DNA from: Guadua angustifolia
Lineage: Eukaryota > Streptophyta > Magnoliopsida > Poales > Poaceae
Assembly: GCA_036346375.1 (NCBI GenBank)
Contig: CM070502.1
Span: 74,044,224-74,108,223, forward strand
DNA length: 64,000 nucleotides
Direction: 5' to 3'
Both the position numbers and the translations under genes were made by a program. The notes under the pieces are model-generated. The model worked only from the letters and a program-made list of their open reading frames with translations. It was not told where the DNA came from and did not search any database. This document shows positions 47,396-59,199 of this stretch, in pieces. Each line of letters starts with the position of its first letter. The stretch's first letter is position 1.

Positions 47396-49325
47396 TTCTG
47401 AAAAGATGGTTTTCTAAGCTCCCTTTGGCCATGAACTCATACACAAGCAATAGTTCCTTGTCCTCCCAGCAGTAGCCCAACAGCTTGACAAGGTTTGGGT
47501 GAGAGAGCCTTCCCAGAAAGTTTATCTCTGACTGCAGGTAGACATTGAGAAATGTCCATTATATATGGTAATTGTAATAATAGTTAGCAAAGTTAAGACA
47601 TCTGCTAGACTAAACCAAGAGCATCGAGTCACATTTGTGGCCACAGTTTGCAAGGACATACATCACATTGACACATTGCTATAATCGTGTTATGTCTGAA
47701 AACACCAAAACTTACCAAGGAAAAAAAGCAACTGCATTGTGATAAACATGTGGCTTCTTGGATTTTTCTGGTCAGAAATTATGAACAGTTTAGTATCGTA
47801 GCACTTCTGACAATATGGTTCTGGTCAGCATTGGGCCATTGGCACTACCCAGATAACGCAGCCCCATTAAACAATTACTCGTTACAATTTATAAAACTGA
47901 CAGCCAAGTCATCAGAAGTTAAACAAAGCATGAAGCACCATAAGCACGAAATGACCAGGAGAATATTCAAAATTGTTGTGATTTTAATAATATGTCAATT
48001 AAAGGTGTATCAACAGAAAGTGAACTGCATCCTCAACTAATAATATAATAATAAGCACATCGGAATTCTTCTGACTGTGCTGATAGCAATTACCATCAAG
48101 AGCAAACAAAACTACGTCAAAGCCCCAGAGCTTGCCAGGATTCCTATGCTCATGCTCATCAACTTGGCATCCAAAGTTTCGAGATTTTTTTAAAAGAAAA
48201 GGACCAGAGTTTACCTGCCATTCTTCATACCCCTGCATGCTCTCCGAGTTGAGCTTCTTGACAGCAACAACCATGCCAGTACCACTCTTCGCCGGGTTCA
48301 TTGTCCTCTCATCCACCCACCCTTTGTACACCCTCCCAAAACCCCCCTCCCCAAGGACACTATCCGGTCTGAAGTTCTTGGTAGCTGCCCGGAGCTCAAT
48401 GAATGTGAATGTCCGGAGGTTTGGCGCCTCCAGGATCTGACCCTCAGGGAACGCCCCCTCATCGAATCCACTGCTTGTACCGCCACTGCCGGCAGAGGCC
48501 ATGAAGCTGCTGCCCAAAGAGGAGAGCTTCCCTGTGGTGCTGTTGCTGGTGGTGACACTGCCGCTTGTCTTGGGGGTCATTGACGTCCCTGCTATACAAT
48601 TAGCCCACATTACCCTGGAGTACTGAGTGTGATTATAGGAGAAATTTGTGTAGAACATGGAGAATTCAGCTAAAATTGGGGTCTTTTCCTCCCTTTCTAG
48701 GAAACAGTTAGGATTGCATGAGATGGTTGCAGCCTCTATGATTCAGGAAAGGGGTTGACTACTTTTTGGTGCTAAATTTTGACCTACTGCTAAACAAAGA
48801 TTCGTCCATAGATGTAATAGAAGAAAAACTAAGAAAGTATTGAGCTTGGAAAACTATGGTTTGATGACAATTCGGTTAATCCCCTTCCCTAGCCTCCACT
48901 TCCAATACTCTTTAACCAATTAATCTTGAACTAGGAAAACAACTTGTCCTGATTATTTGTTACCTGCCCTGACCGCTAAACAATTAGACAGAGCACTGCT
49001 AGATATGAAAGAAACAACAACAGAATCTAGAACTGGGAGAGCTGACGTTTGGCAATAAAAAGAACAAAACAAATATAGGTTTATTTTGCTGAGAAAACCA
49101 TGGTGTATTATTACAGCAAGGCCAAATATTTGAGCAGAAACCAGTAAGTTCTTCACCTAGGGCAAGTCAACTTGCGGGATCCAGGAAGTGAGAAGATCAC
49201 AGGAAAAATTACGGGAGAAGGAAGGAAGCAAAATCAAGTTCCTCAAACCGATTCTCACCTGGGCTAGATGGCCTGAAATCCACAGCCCCATCAGTCTTGC
49301 CTGAGAGACCACAGATGTTTCTCAT
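47396..49325 (-). pseudogene. Truncated RLCK-VII copy: exons 1-3 only
   Basis: Exons 49325-49259, 48588-48215 and 47531-47396 match exons 1-3 of the complete kinase in length, splice sites and phase. Exons 4-6, with the catalytic loop, DFG and activation segment, are absent because the duplication ends in intron 3. The start now reads MRNICG instead of MGNICG: one base change (GGA to AGA) removes the myristoylation glycine. Exon 2 and 3 proteins are unchanged. On its own it could encode only the linker and N-lobe, about 192 residues plus intron read-through. Its exon 3 ends in phase 1, the phase at which exon 2 of the downstream complete copy begins. It keeps a duplicated promoter. Confidence 0.88.
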
Positions 49326-50241
49326 CTCTCTCTCTGCAGGGAAGGAAGGATGCCTTGCGGTGGACAAGGGAGGAGGGGGATGAAGTCAAGCGGGCTTATA
49401 ATAAGTAGGCAGAGCAGACCGCAAAAGTGCGTAGTGCAGGGAGGAGGAGAGGCTGCAACAAGTCTCGGATTTGAATCTGCATATGACCTGCCTACCCCGG
49501 ACTCAAGTTGATGTGATACTTTGCTAGCTCTCCTCGAGTCCTCGTCTAGTTTTTTTTTTTTTTTTAAAAATGTAGTATACTCCTAAACGAATGTACAAAT
49601 TTAGCTTTTTTATTATTATACTCCTGCGCTCTCCTATCATAGGAGTGAGCCTATCGCACCTCGGGCATGCTCGCTAGTTTGGTCGCCGCTCCGCAATCGA
49701 GCGCGGAGGTAGCTCGGCCGTGGCACTGTCGAGGTGGCTTGCCACAGTTGGCAAGCACGAGAGGCTGCCTCCTGCAGTAGGGGAGCGTGGGAGTATGTTG
49801 GAGTATGCTAAATTTGCAATTTTGATCGTAAGAAGGCTAAATTTGAGAAAAATAAGACAATAATGGCTAGAAAAGTCATCACTTCACTCAAGTTTACCTT
49901 CCCTTTAAAAAGCAAGCTAAATGTAGTTTCCATGGATTGATTAGTAGTAGTAATCTTACTCAGTCCAGCTGGAGCTACATGTAAATTAACGGATAGTATG
50001 TATTTTACTTTTTGAACAATATATGTGTATAGAAGGTTTAGAGGTTTTACTGATTTTGATCCATTTTCATTTATAGTCTAGCTTACTTTGTTTGAGATAA
50101 AAGACTTAGTTGTTGTTATTGTACATGTGTGTATTGAATAATCAATTTTACTTGTGCTTACAAAAAAAATATACACACGAAACATATAAATATTAGGCAA
50201 ACATGCAAAATTTAAAGGATCTTTTTAGAAACTTTACATGA

Positions 50242-50401
50242 TCTCTATTATATAAAGCAAAAGTTTCTTCCTCAGATCATTTCATCAAAATTACCCATCT
50301 TTGCTATTGCTCTTTAATTATCCACCTTTGCTGTTAGTGCTCTTTGCAAATAAACCTTTTATCGTAAATTGTGTTTCCGTTTAATACGGGCATATGGCTA
50401 G
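50242..50401 (+). mobile_element. Miniature Helitron, duplicated copy
   Basis: Unit 2 counterpart of the element at 46440-46603, about 4 bp shorter. Its 3' end reads aatacgggcatatggCTAG, closer to a usual GC-rich Helitron hairpin than the unit 1 copy. Confidence 0.6.
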
Positions 50402-51003
50402 TACATTTGAAGTCTCACGGAATCCGAAAAAATTCGGAGTTCCAGGCAGGGGCCTTAAAAGATAGTAAACAATTCATAAGCTACTGAGCACTCTAGATGG
50501 GAAGGTGCTTGCAACAATATAATCTAGCTTAATACTATATTCTCAAAGAAAACATCTCAAAGAAAACAAGTAGCAATATCTATTTGAGCGGTGCTTCAAT
50601 GCTTTCTCTCATAATACAAGTTGCACAAATCATGAATCAAGTAAGGGGTAAATAATCATCATCCATCATTCATTCATACTTTAATATTTGTGCAACTGTT
50701 AAAAGGAAAAACATAAAAGCACCTCTCATCTATCTATATATGGTTTTAAACAACAATGCATTGTTTATATATGGTTTTAAACAACAATAAACAACAACGT
50801 CTATTGTTAATGACATGGAGTATGTTGGGACGTGGCTATACTTGGTCGAAGAGGGAAGGCGCCATCTGACGGCGGGTGGTTGTTTGACCGGGCGAGCTAG
50901 CTACGGTTCTAAGAAGAAAAAGATGAATAGAAGGGCAGAGGTTAGGAGTGATGCGTGAGACCTTGGCAAGTTGACAATGGTAGCACAATTACTGACGCTA
51001 GAA

Positions 51004-52980
51004 CTTGTCAAAGGATTGTTTTGTTGATTTCTCAAAGGTGTCAAACTGAAGCACTGTGCTATTGTTGGTCCTATGAGTTCTGTTTAGACAAATCTAAAAC
51101 CATGTTTACATCGTGAACCGGAAAACTATGGTTCATTTCTTCTTCCGGATGTGTTCACATGCGTATTCTACAAATCGGATGTAGTTATGGACTTTCTGCT
51201 TTGCTGACATGGAGAACAACTTAATTTTGACCTGACTAAGCCTGCTATATATTGCAGGGAATCAGCTTCCATTTGTAAGATGGATGTCACCGCTAGGGTG
51301 GTGTTTGGACTAGGGGTATTTTATTAGAATATTTTAGAATCTAGTTTAAATTTGAACACCACCATTTTTTTGAGAAATTTTACAATATATTATACCAGTA
51401 ATATAAGGATGGTAGTAGAAATTAGATCTAGTCATTAATTCGTTGAGCGTATTTCTACCACTGTAATACCAGAGGAAGTATAAATAAATATTTTCTAATA
51501 TGATCTATTGGATAAAAAAGAATAAACTGTCCAAGTTGAATTTAGTGTACCGTAAAAGAGTTTTTTTTTTACCTCAAGCATTTGGATATATGCTAGCTAT
51601 ACATACAGAGTAATTTTTGTTGTACGCTCAATTTTATTTATATCTTTTTCTTCACCAAACATTTTGGTCAGCTAGCTCCTCCACCTTGTGGCGAAAAAAC
51701 AACTTTTCGTCTTCAAATATCGCATTCAATGATCCAACCCTCAGGTTTTCCAAAAAGAAATTGTTTGATTCTCAGGCATTCTCATCAGTCGAGTACAAGA
51801 CAAAACCCAAAGTACAAGACAGGGCATGATCATGCATGATGCAAGCAAAATATTGTTTTATCTGGTTTACTGGTTCAAATCAGACGTGTAAGCTAGTCCA
51901 AGTCTTGGTTGAAAAAACCTTGAAAGAAGATGCCATGATGAAAAAAAATTATTTTTTTCCTTTTTCTCAGCTTCAGTTGATGCCCATGGCCGAATACAAA
52001 CACTACAACGTTCTATACATTAATACATATAGTGACAGCTCGTCCTAAGTAATACAAACTAGCAAGCAGCCATGAACCGTTCTTGAGGGCGATTGAACAA
52101 ATTGACTGACGGCAAAAGTAAAGAAACTTGTTTATCTTTTACCGATTGCCCCAACAAAAGTAAAGAATCTTTTTTTTTCTTTTACCGATTGACCCAACCT
52201 GTTCGATTATGATATACCAGTTGTTAGCCATGGGCTACACTGTACAACCTGGTGAGCTAGCTAATTTCTACGATTTTTCCATTCTTACAAGAGAAGCGCA
52301 GTTGGTTAATTAGAGCGCATACCTAAATTTTTGAGAATATTTTTCATAAAAAAGAAGATGTGATCGAAGCAGTGCTAAATCACACTCTGCATGAAAAGTG
52401 CTTCTATATAAGATTTGCTAGGATCAAACCAAGCTGCACAGACCGAATGCATCATTTCTGCAACTAGCCCACTAGGAACTATGCTCTATCACCAACATTT
52501 AGTTGACATTTTTGTAGATCTTGAGTCTTGAGAGTTGCGTCCCAATTCCCAGCTTATATCGTGCATATCTATATATCTAGCACAAGACCAGAACCTAAAA
52601 GTGACGATTGGCAAAGTGCTCCATTGATCATGATCTAAGATAGCAAGAATGAATCCTTGAACAAAATGCGTGGTACCGATGGTTGAGTTGACAAAACCAG
52701 AAGCTATAGACACGGGATGAAGAAATCATTTGTCCAAACACCACTGTTGTATCTGCTGAGTCGTCGCAGACGTCCAGTAGTTCTGAGAAAATGCTAACTT
52801 TTTCCTTTCTTTCTTTTTGCACAGAAACAATGCACTTTCGCAATTGCAGTAGCCAAGAATGAGATCATGACAAGAATGCATATAGGCACATGTCGTTTTC
52901 ATTCAGTTTCTCTTCTTCCAATGGTAGGTTTGTTACATGCTGAAGCAATGATTTCTGCCATATAGGCAAAAACATTTTTT
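51004..52980. other. Intergenic, no gene recognised
   Basis: AT-rich with short open stretches (for example 51617-51829 and 51836-52048) that match no family. The phrase ctagggtggtgtttggacta at 51293 looks like a MITE end, but no partner was found. Confidence 0.4.
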
Positions 52981-52982
52981 TT

Positions 52983-53490
52983 TTAGAAAATGGAGTTGTC
53001 TCTGGCCTTTGCAAAAGCACACAGCCCGGTTTTATTACAAAGTAATTCAGCTATCCAGTTGATCTAAAGGGGAAAAAACATTACAAGATGAAAAATTTAA
53101 GCATAGCAAAGTCTTTTGTTATTCTTCCATCCATTCTGAGCAAAAATCTCCATTGCAACCACTTCCAAACGAAAGCACATGGAACGAATATGGACCCTTG
53201 CTTCCTCACGCTGCAGCAACGCCCAAAACCGGAGCCAGTAAGTTCCCCTGAAAATAACCTGCATAAAAAAAGCATACATTTTCCTTTGAAACATAATATC
53301 ATTACGACAACATCAAATTGCCCAACAAATAGCAGCCACACCCATAAAGATCAATTGCTTCTTATTTTTCCCTATGCCAGAGAGCTATTCCCCTAGCATA
53401 AGAGTTATAGATGTAGGCAATCTTAACCCAGTAACTATCTGAATTATTCTCCAAATAGACTGAGCATACTGATAATAAAAAAAAAGATGA
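52983..53490 (-). mobile_element. 5'-truncated LINE fragment with poly(A) tail
   Basis: On the minus strand the sequence reads as the end of a plant LINE ORF2. It has pieces like SIWRIIQIVTGLRLPTSIT, then CCRNDIMFQRK and FRGTYWLRFWALLQREEAR, and it finishes with EIFAQNGWKNN near 53115. It continues with an aataaa signal (about 53033) and ends in a run of A at about 52983-52992 (T on the plus strand). A TGA replaces the Trp of the conserved AIW motif (about 53320), and a TAG lies upstream, so it is dead. The 5' end is lost, as is usual for LINE copies. Confidence 0.75.
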
Positions 53491-54237
53491 TTTATCGTTT
53501 CAATGCAAATACATAGTAGGGAAAAAAAAAGTTAGAAAAGGAGTCCAAAAGGAAAAGTTGAGCCTTTTCTGAAGTTCCTAGTTGCTTTACTGAAGTCAGA
53601 ATTATACAGACGCCGCTCTCTCTCTGAAGCGAACACTTCTATACTCCTTTTATTTTCTTGTGGAAAAAAGACGTTCCTAGGAAATTAAGCTTGGGACAGC
53701 TGCCTCACAATACTTAATTGCGGCAATCGGATCAGAGATACTGCGCTTGCTTTGTCCAACAAACCAAAGTACTATATAATTAGGCACCGAACTTGGAAGG
53801 TTGGCTACCTGAAGAATACAGGAAGGAATTAAGCTAGTAACTTTCAAAGAAGGAAAAAGAAAAGAATGCAGGAAACTAAAGAAGGAAAGCGACATGCCAA
53901 CAATCTTCCGAACGAAATTAGGAATAGTTTAGAATTTAGATTGTCAAATCGATTTATCTAGTGTGTTTTGTTGACCATGGATGGGCATGCGACGGGGCAA
54001 GAGAAGAAATTCGAGGGGGGGTTTCTCGCTTGCTTTCATACAATGATGCAAGTTCATCATCTAATCCAAGCACAGGTAGTTGATTGATTTGCATGCTACC
54101 GCACCCATAACAAGACAATTAACATTGCCATTTGAGGTTTGGACTTTAGTATAGTATTACTCCTATATATAGTACTTGGTCAACCCACACTAGCTAGCTA
54201 GTAGGTACTCATAATGCATTGGTTAAGTGGAGGTGAA
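53491..54237. other. Intergenic, nothing recognised
   Basis: AT-rich sequence with short homopurine stretches. No coding or element signals. Confidence 0.4.
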
Positions 54238-54435
54238 GCACTGTCGAGTACTGCTATGTTTAGAAAAATGAAGTAATTAGTAGAGTTCCTGATCTTAAGT
54301 GCAATAATTTCCTCCTCACACGTCAAATTACAAGTTGCACTGTCGAGTACTGCTATGTTTAGAAAAATGAAGTAATTAGTAGGGGTCCTCATATTAAGTG
54401 CAATAATTTCCTCCTCACAAGTCAAATTACAAGTT
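54238..54435. repeat. Two-copy tandem repeat, 99 bp
   Basis: The phrase gcactgtcgagtactgctat starts at 54238 and 54337. The two 99-bp units differ at only a few positions. A third unit begins gca and then diverges. Confidence 0.9.
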
Positions 54436-54843
54436 GCATAGCTTGTAATTGCGTGCATGCACGGCCACAGTACAAGACGAGCACGATTCATATACACAAA
54501 TTGTATTCAGGAAGGTGCTTTTACACATCACTTTCTAAAAATTGTAGAAACATTTAAATAGGAATGAATGGTTTATAATGATCACGTACCCATTTGCTTG
54601 CTTTGCTTGCTTCGAAATTCATACAACTTGTATCAGAGTGATGCATAGAAGCTTAATGTCGGGCTAAAAAATCCCACGTTAGTAAGAGTTAAAAAAAAAA
54701 AAACTAGACTGCTTAGTTGAGGGATCCAAATTACAATTACGCACATTAATGTGGTATTAACGTATGTAAGAATTTTACGACAAACAAAACTCTATTTAAA
54801 AAACAGAGACATACTTACCTGCGTAGTCACTGGTACCTACTTA

Positions 54844-55168
54844 GGCTATTCCCAGTGCATAATAACATATCTATTTAATGCATACCACATAAGTATTTTT
54901 GATGATGTGGCAAGAGAGTTAAGAGGGGAGAGAAGAAAGCTGTATCTTGAGGAAGATACCACTTGGGCACGAAATCATAGACTTTAAAACTTGAATCATT
55001 TAAGTGACCCACAATTCATACTCTCATACACATCTAGCATTTAATTATCTTGTGGGAACTAAGAAACAATCCATGATACCATGCATTGGGATAGTTGTAT
55101 CTTCTATAATATCATATGACATGACAGCTTTGGATATTGTGACAAGATACAATGCACTAGGAATAGCC
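54844..55168. mobile_element. Tourist-like MITE, 325 bp, TSD TTA
   Basis: Left end GGCTATTCCCAGTGCAT and right end atgcactaggaatagcc form inverted repeats with one mismatch. TTA flanks both sides (54841-54843 and 55169-55171), as for PIF/Harbinger elements. An open stretch inside has no protein similarity. Confidence 0.85.
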
Positions 55169-55489
55169 TTAGGCAGCTGCACAAGATTTGTCGCTGGTTG
55201 TACAGTACTAACATAGTCATACCAGATGAACCGAAATTATGTACAATTAATTAATATTCGAAAAAAAACTATTTTACAGCGTGTGTGTGTGTATCAAACA
55301 CGTGCGCGGATAATGATAGTAAACGAATTGAATTCTGCAACACGTTTTGGTTTGATTTTGTAGCTTGCAACATTTATGCTTTCCTGCATCCAGCCAGCTG
55401 GCCCAGCTGGCTGAGAATCGGAGGATATAGTTAAATATAGCTAGCACACATATGTGTGTGTTGGGTTACCATGATTTTAAATGAGCAAA

Positions 55490-55800
55490 TTCAAACTAAA
55501 TCCAAGTATATTTTTCAAAGATTTCAATTTGAAGTATATAACTATCCATACCAATTCAAATAAAACGTATATTTTTGAAAAAATATACTCGAATTTATAG
55601 ATTTTGAACGGATTTAGATCATATGTTTTCTTGATTTATATATAAAATCAGCACATACTAATAATCAAACTATTATAATAAAAGCAACTCTAGTTTGAAT
55701 TTTATTTCAAACTTATTTTAACTAGACATCCAAAAATCCAAATTTTTACATGCAATATATATATATATATTAAAATATCTATTTTAGAGCCTAATGCCTG
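55490..55800. repeat. Dispersed repeat, copy A
   Basis: The segment with gatttatatataaaatcagc and the following 100 bp recurs at 58690-58955 in the same orientation with about one change in five to seven bases. No LTR-type ends were identified. Confidence 0.65.
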
Positions 55801-56164
55801 TGCATCGTGAAGTCCAGATGATTATACCTGGTCATAGTCAGCAGCTAACCTTTTTGAGGTGGTCAGCAGTCAGCGTGCAGCTAGCTCCATCTCAGACCAA
55901 GGGCTGTCTCGGTCAGATTAAAATACAGGAGTATTATTTATGAATCGGTAGTCAATACGGAAACACGTACGAACGCATGGCCACGGACGCCGTTGGTGTC
56001 ATCTTGCGTGCGACGTGTACGCGTGTTGGTCAATACGTACGTACTTACGTACGTGACTTCTAGAAACATACTGCTTGCTGTTCCGTCGCTTTTGCGATTT
56101 TTTTTTTTGTAACAATGTTAGATCTGATTACAAGATAAGGTGTCGCACAGGCAGACTTTTATTT

Positions 56165-56420
56165 TTTTGGAATGTCTTGCGCTCGGATGTCCGAAATTTT
56201 CGAACGTACTGTAATATTTTTTTTCTTTACGTGCAACATTTTGTTACAATGCATGCAACATTTTCCTTTGACAAACAGTAAAATTCACTACAGTAAACGA
56301 ATGTTACAAGCGTTAAAAAAAATGTTTCATACGTTGATAAAAAATATTGTAAACATAAAAAAAAATATTATAAGAGACGTCCGATAGGCTGAGCAAAAAT
56401 CAGACATCTAAACGCTAGTT
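56165..56420. mobile_element. Diverged relative of the 26759 MITE
   Basis: Shares the layout of the 26759-26996 element: cggatgtccgaa near the left, gacgtccgatag near the right, and repeated gcaacattt, gttacaa and aaatgtt words between. Ends and target duplication are not preserved. Confidence 0.6.
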
Positions 56421-56692
56421 TCTCCCTTTATTTTTTTCCCTACATCTTACGCAGGCTTGTGTCCGAATTAAATGCATTGCATTTGCACCTGCCACCAGCT
56501 TGTGTCCGAGAGTCTGTCATGGTCAAATTAACCTGGTCAAGCGCACGTACCTGATTAGCCTTGTCACTGTGATTTTAAATGCGAATTCAAACATTCTAGC
56601 CTGTATAGCGCGCTATATCGCGCCGCGCAAATTCTAGTCCGATTTTTTTAAAAAAATTTAATAAATTTTGTCGAATTTTTGATTTCCGTAAT

Positions 56693-57358
56693 TGTCAGGG
56701 ATTGGCTATTGCCCGTAGACGACCATCGGAGCCTAGCCGACGTTGACCATACTCGTGCTCGGGTGTCGCCCCCACGTACGGTCCCCCGAGCATACCGACC
56801 TTCGTCGAGCCTCCTCCCCGAGCATGATTGCTCGGGGTCCACGACCTGCGGACCCGGTCCGCCGAGGACGCCTCGAAGGTCACCCAAAAGCCAGGCACGG
56901 TCTACGAAGAAGACGTGGCATTAACTGCGCAGCCGCCCGTGGTCTGCGCCTCCGCGATCCACGATCGCTGTACCCACGTCGCGTGGTGCGGCTGGTGGCG
57001 CATGCAGCCCACGCGCCCGTAATAATGAGTTCGCCTCGTAATAAATGCTTTGTCGGCTGTAATCCCCTATAAATACTCTCTCGCGCGAAGGGCAGGAGGG
57101 GGGCCGGTGACTTTTTCATGAGACTCACTCCACTAGACTTTTCCTCTTACTTGTACGCAACACTTGTAACTATCCTCATATATCAGTGCAACAACTGGAC
57201 GTAGGGCTATTATCTCCCCCGCGAGAGGCCCGAACCAGATAAAAAACGACCTCTTGTGCCTTGCGATTGTCTTGGTCGCCTTGCTCCGTAGCTCGGTAGG
57301 ACCTTAGACGCCCCACCCCTCGCGGGAAGGGGGCCTTAAGTTGATCCCTCATTCAACA
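56693..57358 (+). mobile_element. Gypsy-like solo LTR, about 666 bp
   Basis: Starts TGTCAGGGATTGG and ends ttgatccctcattcaaca, with TG...CA ends. It has a TATA box ctataaatactctc (57068) and then a typical LTR transcript start and C/T-rich leader (gcgcgaagggcaggaggggg, gagaggcccgaacc). GC-rich sequence of this kind is common in grass Gypsy LTRs. No primer site, coding region or second LTR lies nearby, and the flanking 5-mers do not match. It is a solo LTR or a decayed end. Confidence 0.65.
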
Positions 57359-57399
57359 AGTAAGCTCGCGCGGGGGACCCTTTCCCAAATCGTCGATAG

Positions 57400-58330
57400 T
57401 AATTTTTAAATAAAATGGGTCGGTAGGACCCGCTGGCAAATCCACGGGCTATTACAAACCTTCGACGAATCCGCGTTTAATCTACGGGTTACTATAAACC
57501 TTCGACGAATCTGTGTTTTTTTTAGAAAACCGTGGTTGTTTTTTTACGCATTTCGGGATATTTGATCGGTTTTTTGTTTTTTTGTGTTTGTAAAAAAATG
57601 AGTCGTTAGGACCCGCCGTCGAATCAATGGGTCGCTATAAATCTTTGGACGAATCTATGTTTTTTTAAAAAAAACCCACGGTTATGACCCGTTGGCAAAT
57701 CTATAAGTTGTTAAAAACTTTCAACGAATCAGTGTTCTTTTTGTCGATGCGTGTTTTATTTAGAAAATTGCGGTTGAATCTGTGTTTTTTTTGTGTTTGT
57801 TAAAAAAATGGGTCGTTAGGATCCGTCGGCGAATCTATGGGCCGCTATAAATCTTTGGACGAATCTACTTTTTTTTAAAAAAAACCCACGGTTATAATCC
57901 GTTGGCAAATACACAAGTTGTTATAAACCTTCGACGAATCCGTGTTTTTTTTGTCGATGCGTGTTTTATTTAGAAAATTGCGGTTGAATCTGTGTTTTTT
58001 TGTTTTTTAAAAGAAAAGGGCGGCTGTTTTTTTATGTATTTTCTTTTTTAAAATGTTGCTCGGACCCGTGGGTGAATCCATGAACCTCTATAAACCTTCG
58101 ACGAATTTGATTTTTTGTGTTTGTTAAAAAAATGGGTCGTTAGGACATGCCGGCGAATATATGGGTCGCTATAAATCTTTGGACGAATCTATGTTTTTTT
58201 AAAAAAACCGCGGTTCTGACCCGTTGGCAAATCCATAAGTTACTATAAACCTTCGACGAATCTGTGTTTTTCTGGTAACGAAAATATTTTTTTCGAGTTT
58301 TTTTGGTGATGAAAACATTTTTTTCTGGGA
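57400..58330. repeat. Tandem array of about 205-bp units
   Basis: Units contain gggtcgttaggacccg, ctataaatctttggacgaat, tttttttaaaaaaaaccc and ataaaccttcgacgaatc in fixed order. The phrase gtgtttgt[t]aaaaaaatg starts near 57588, 57792 and 58117, and the last interval carries a partial extra unit. This is a satellite-like local amplification with no coding content. Confidence 0.85.
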
Positions 58331-58689
58331 AAAACGGATAAAGGATCTAGACGTAAGAAGCAGGGGCCTGTTTGTTATTTTTTTGGACCTGTTCGCTATC
58401 CTGAAAAATTAGAAAAGGGGTTGTTCGTGATTTGAACTTAACGGGAGGTTTTTCCGTAAAATACCGTGCTAGGGACCCAAACGCGATGAAAGCGAAAAAA
58501 TCTTTCCCTCACAAAAAATCGCGAAGGACCTATTTGTAATTCGTAAGGACCTATCCGTAATTCGAAGGAATGGAGGAGGGTTTTCGCAAAATGGCTTGAG
58601 GGGACACGTGCATGGGCTGGTTGATCGCCAATTTCTTCTGGTATAATGGGTGCAACCATTCGGATACAGGTTTTGGAAATTTTAGTTTT

Positions 58690-58955
58690 ATAGTATATGC
58701 TCGCCTATAACGATTCAAATGAAACATATACCTTAAAAAATATACTTGAATTCAAAAATTTTGAATGAATTTAGATCACATCATTTGTTGATTTATATAT
58801 AAAATCAGCACATACCTACAATCAAACTATCGTAGAAAAGGAAACTCTAGTTTAAATTTTAATTCAAACTAGCTTGAACTAGTTAAACTCAACATCCTAA
58901 GAGTTTAGAAAACTATTAGGGGAATATATCTGTTTTGGATCATAATGCCCCAAGT
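58690..58955. repeat. Dispersed repeat, copy B
   Basis: Diverged copy of 55490-55800, same orientation, on the other side of the MITE, solo LTR and tandem array. Confidence 0.65.
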
Positions 58956-59199
58956 AATTATACTATATATATACATACATATATACGGTAGCGCTAATCT
59001 GCGCTTACATGCAGATTAGGCTATTCCACGTGCCGGCCGAAACGTACAACGAACCGGCCTGCAACGTACGGCCCAAAAAAGCAAGTACGACCCAAAACTA
59101 TCACGTATGTGTAGCTACAGAATTCGGTAGTAATCTGTATCATATTTCATAATAAAAAAGTTGATGTGCGTATTAATAAGAACATGTACTGACTAGATA

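Larger units (their letters stand above)
47191..51003. repeat. Tandem duplication, unit 2 (3.81 kb)
   Basis: Second copy in head-to-tail order, starting at atttgcccccaag and ending gacgctagaa at 51003, after which the sequence is unique. It differs from unit 1 in a shortened CT tract near 49325-49336, several 1-10-bp indels around 49620-49740, and small changes in the Helitron segment. Confidence 0.95.

Noticed and set aside
56075..56420. Open frames around 56075-56387
   Set aside because: They arise from the repetitive aacattttt sequence of a MITE relative.
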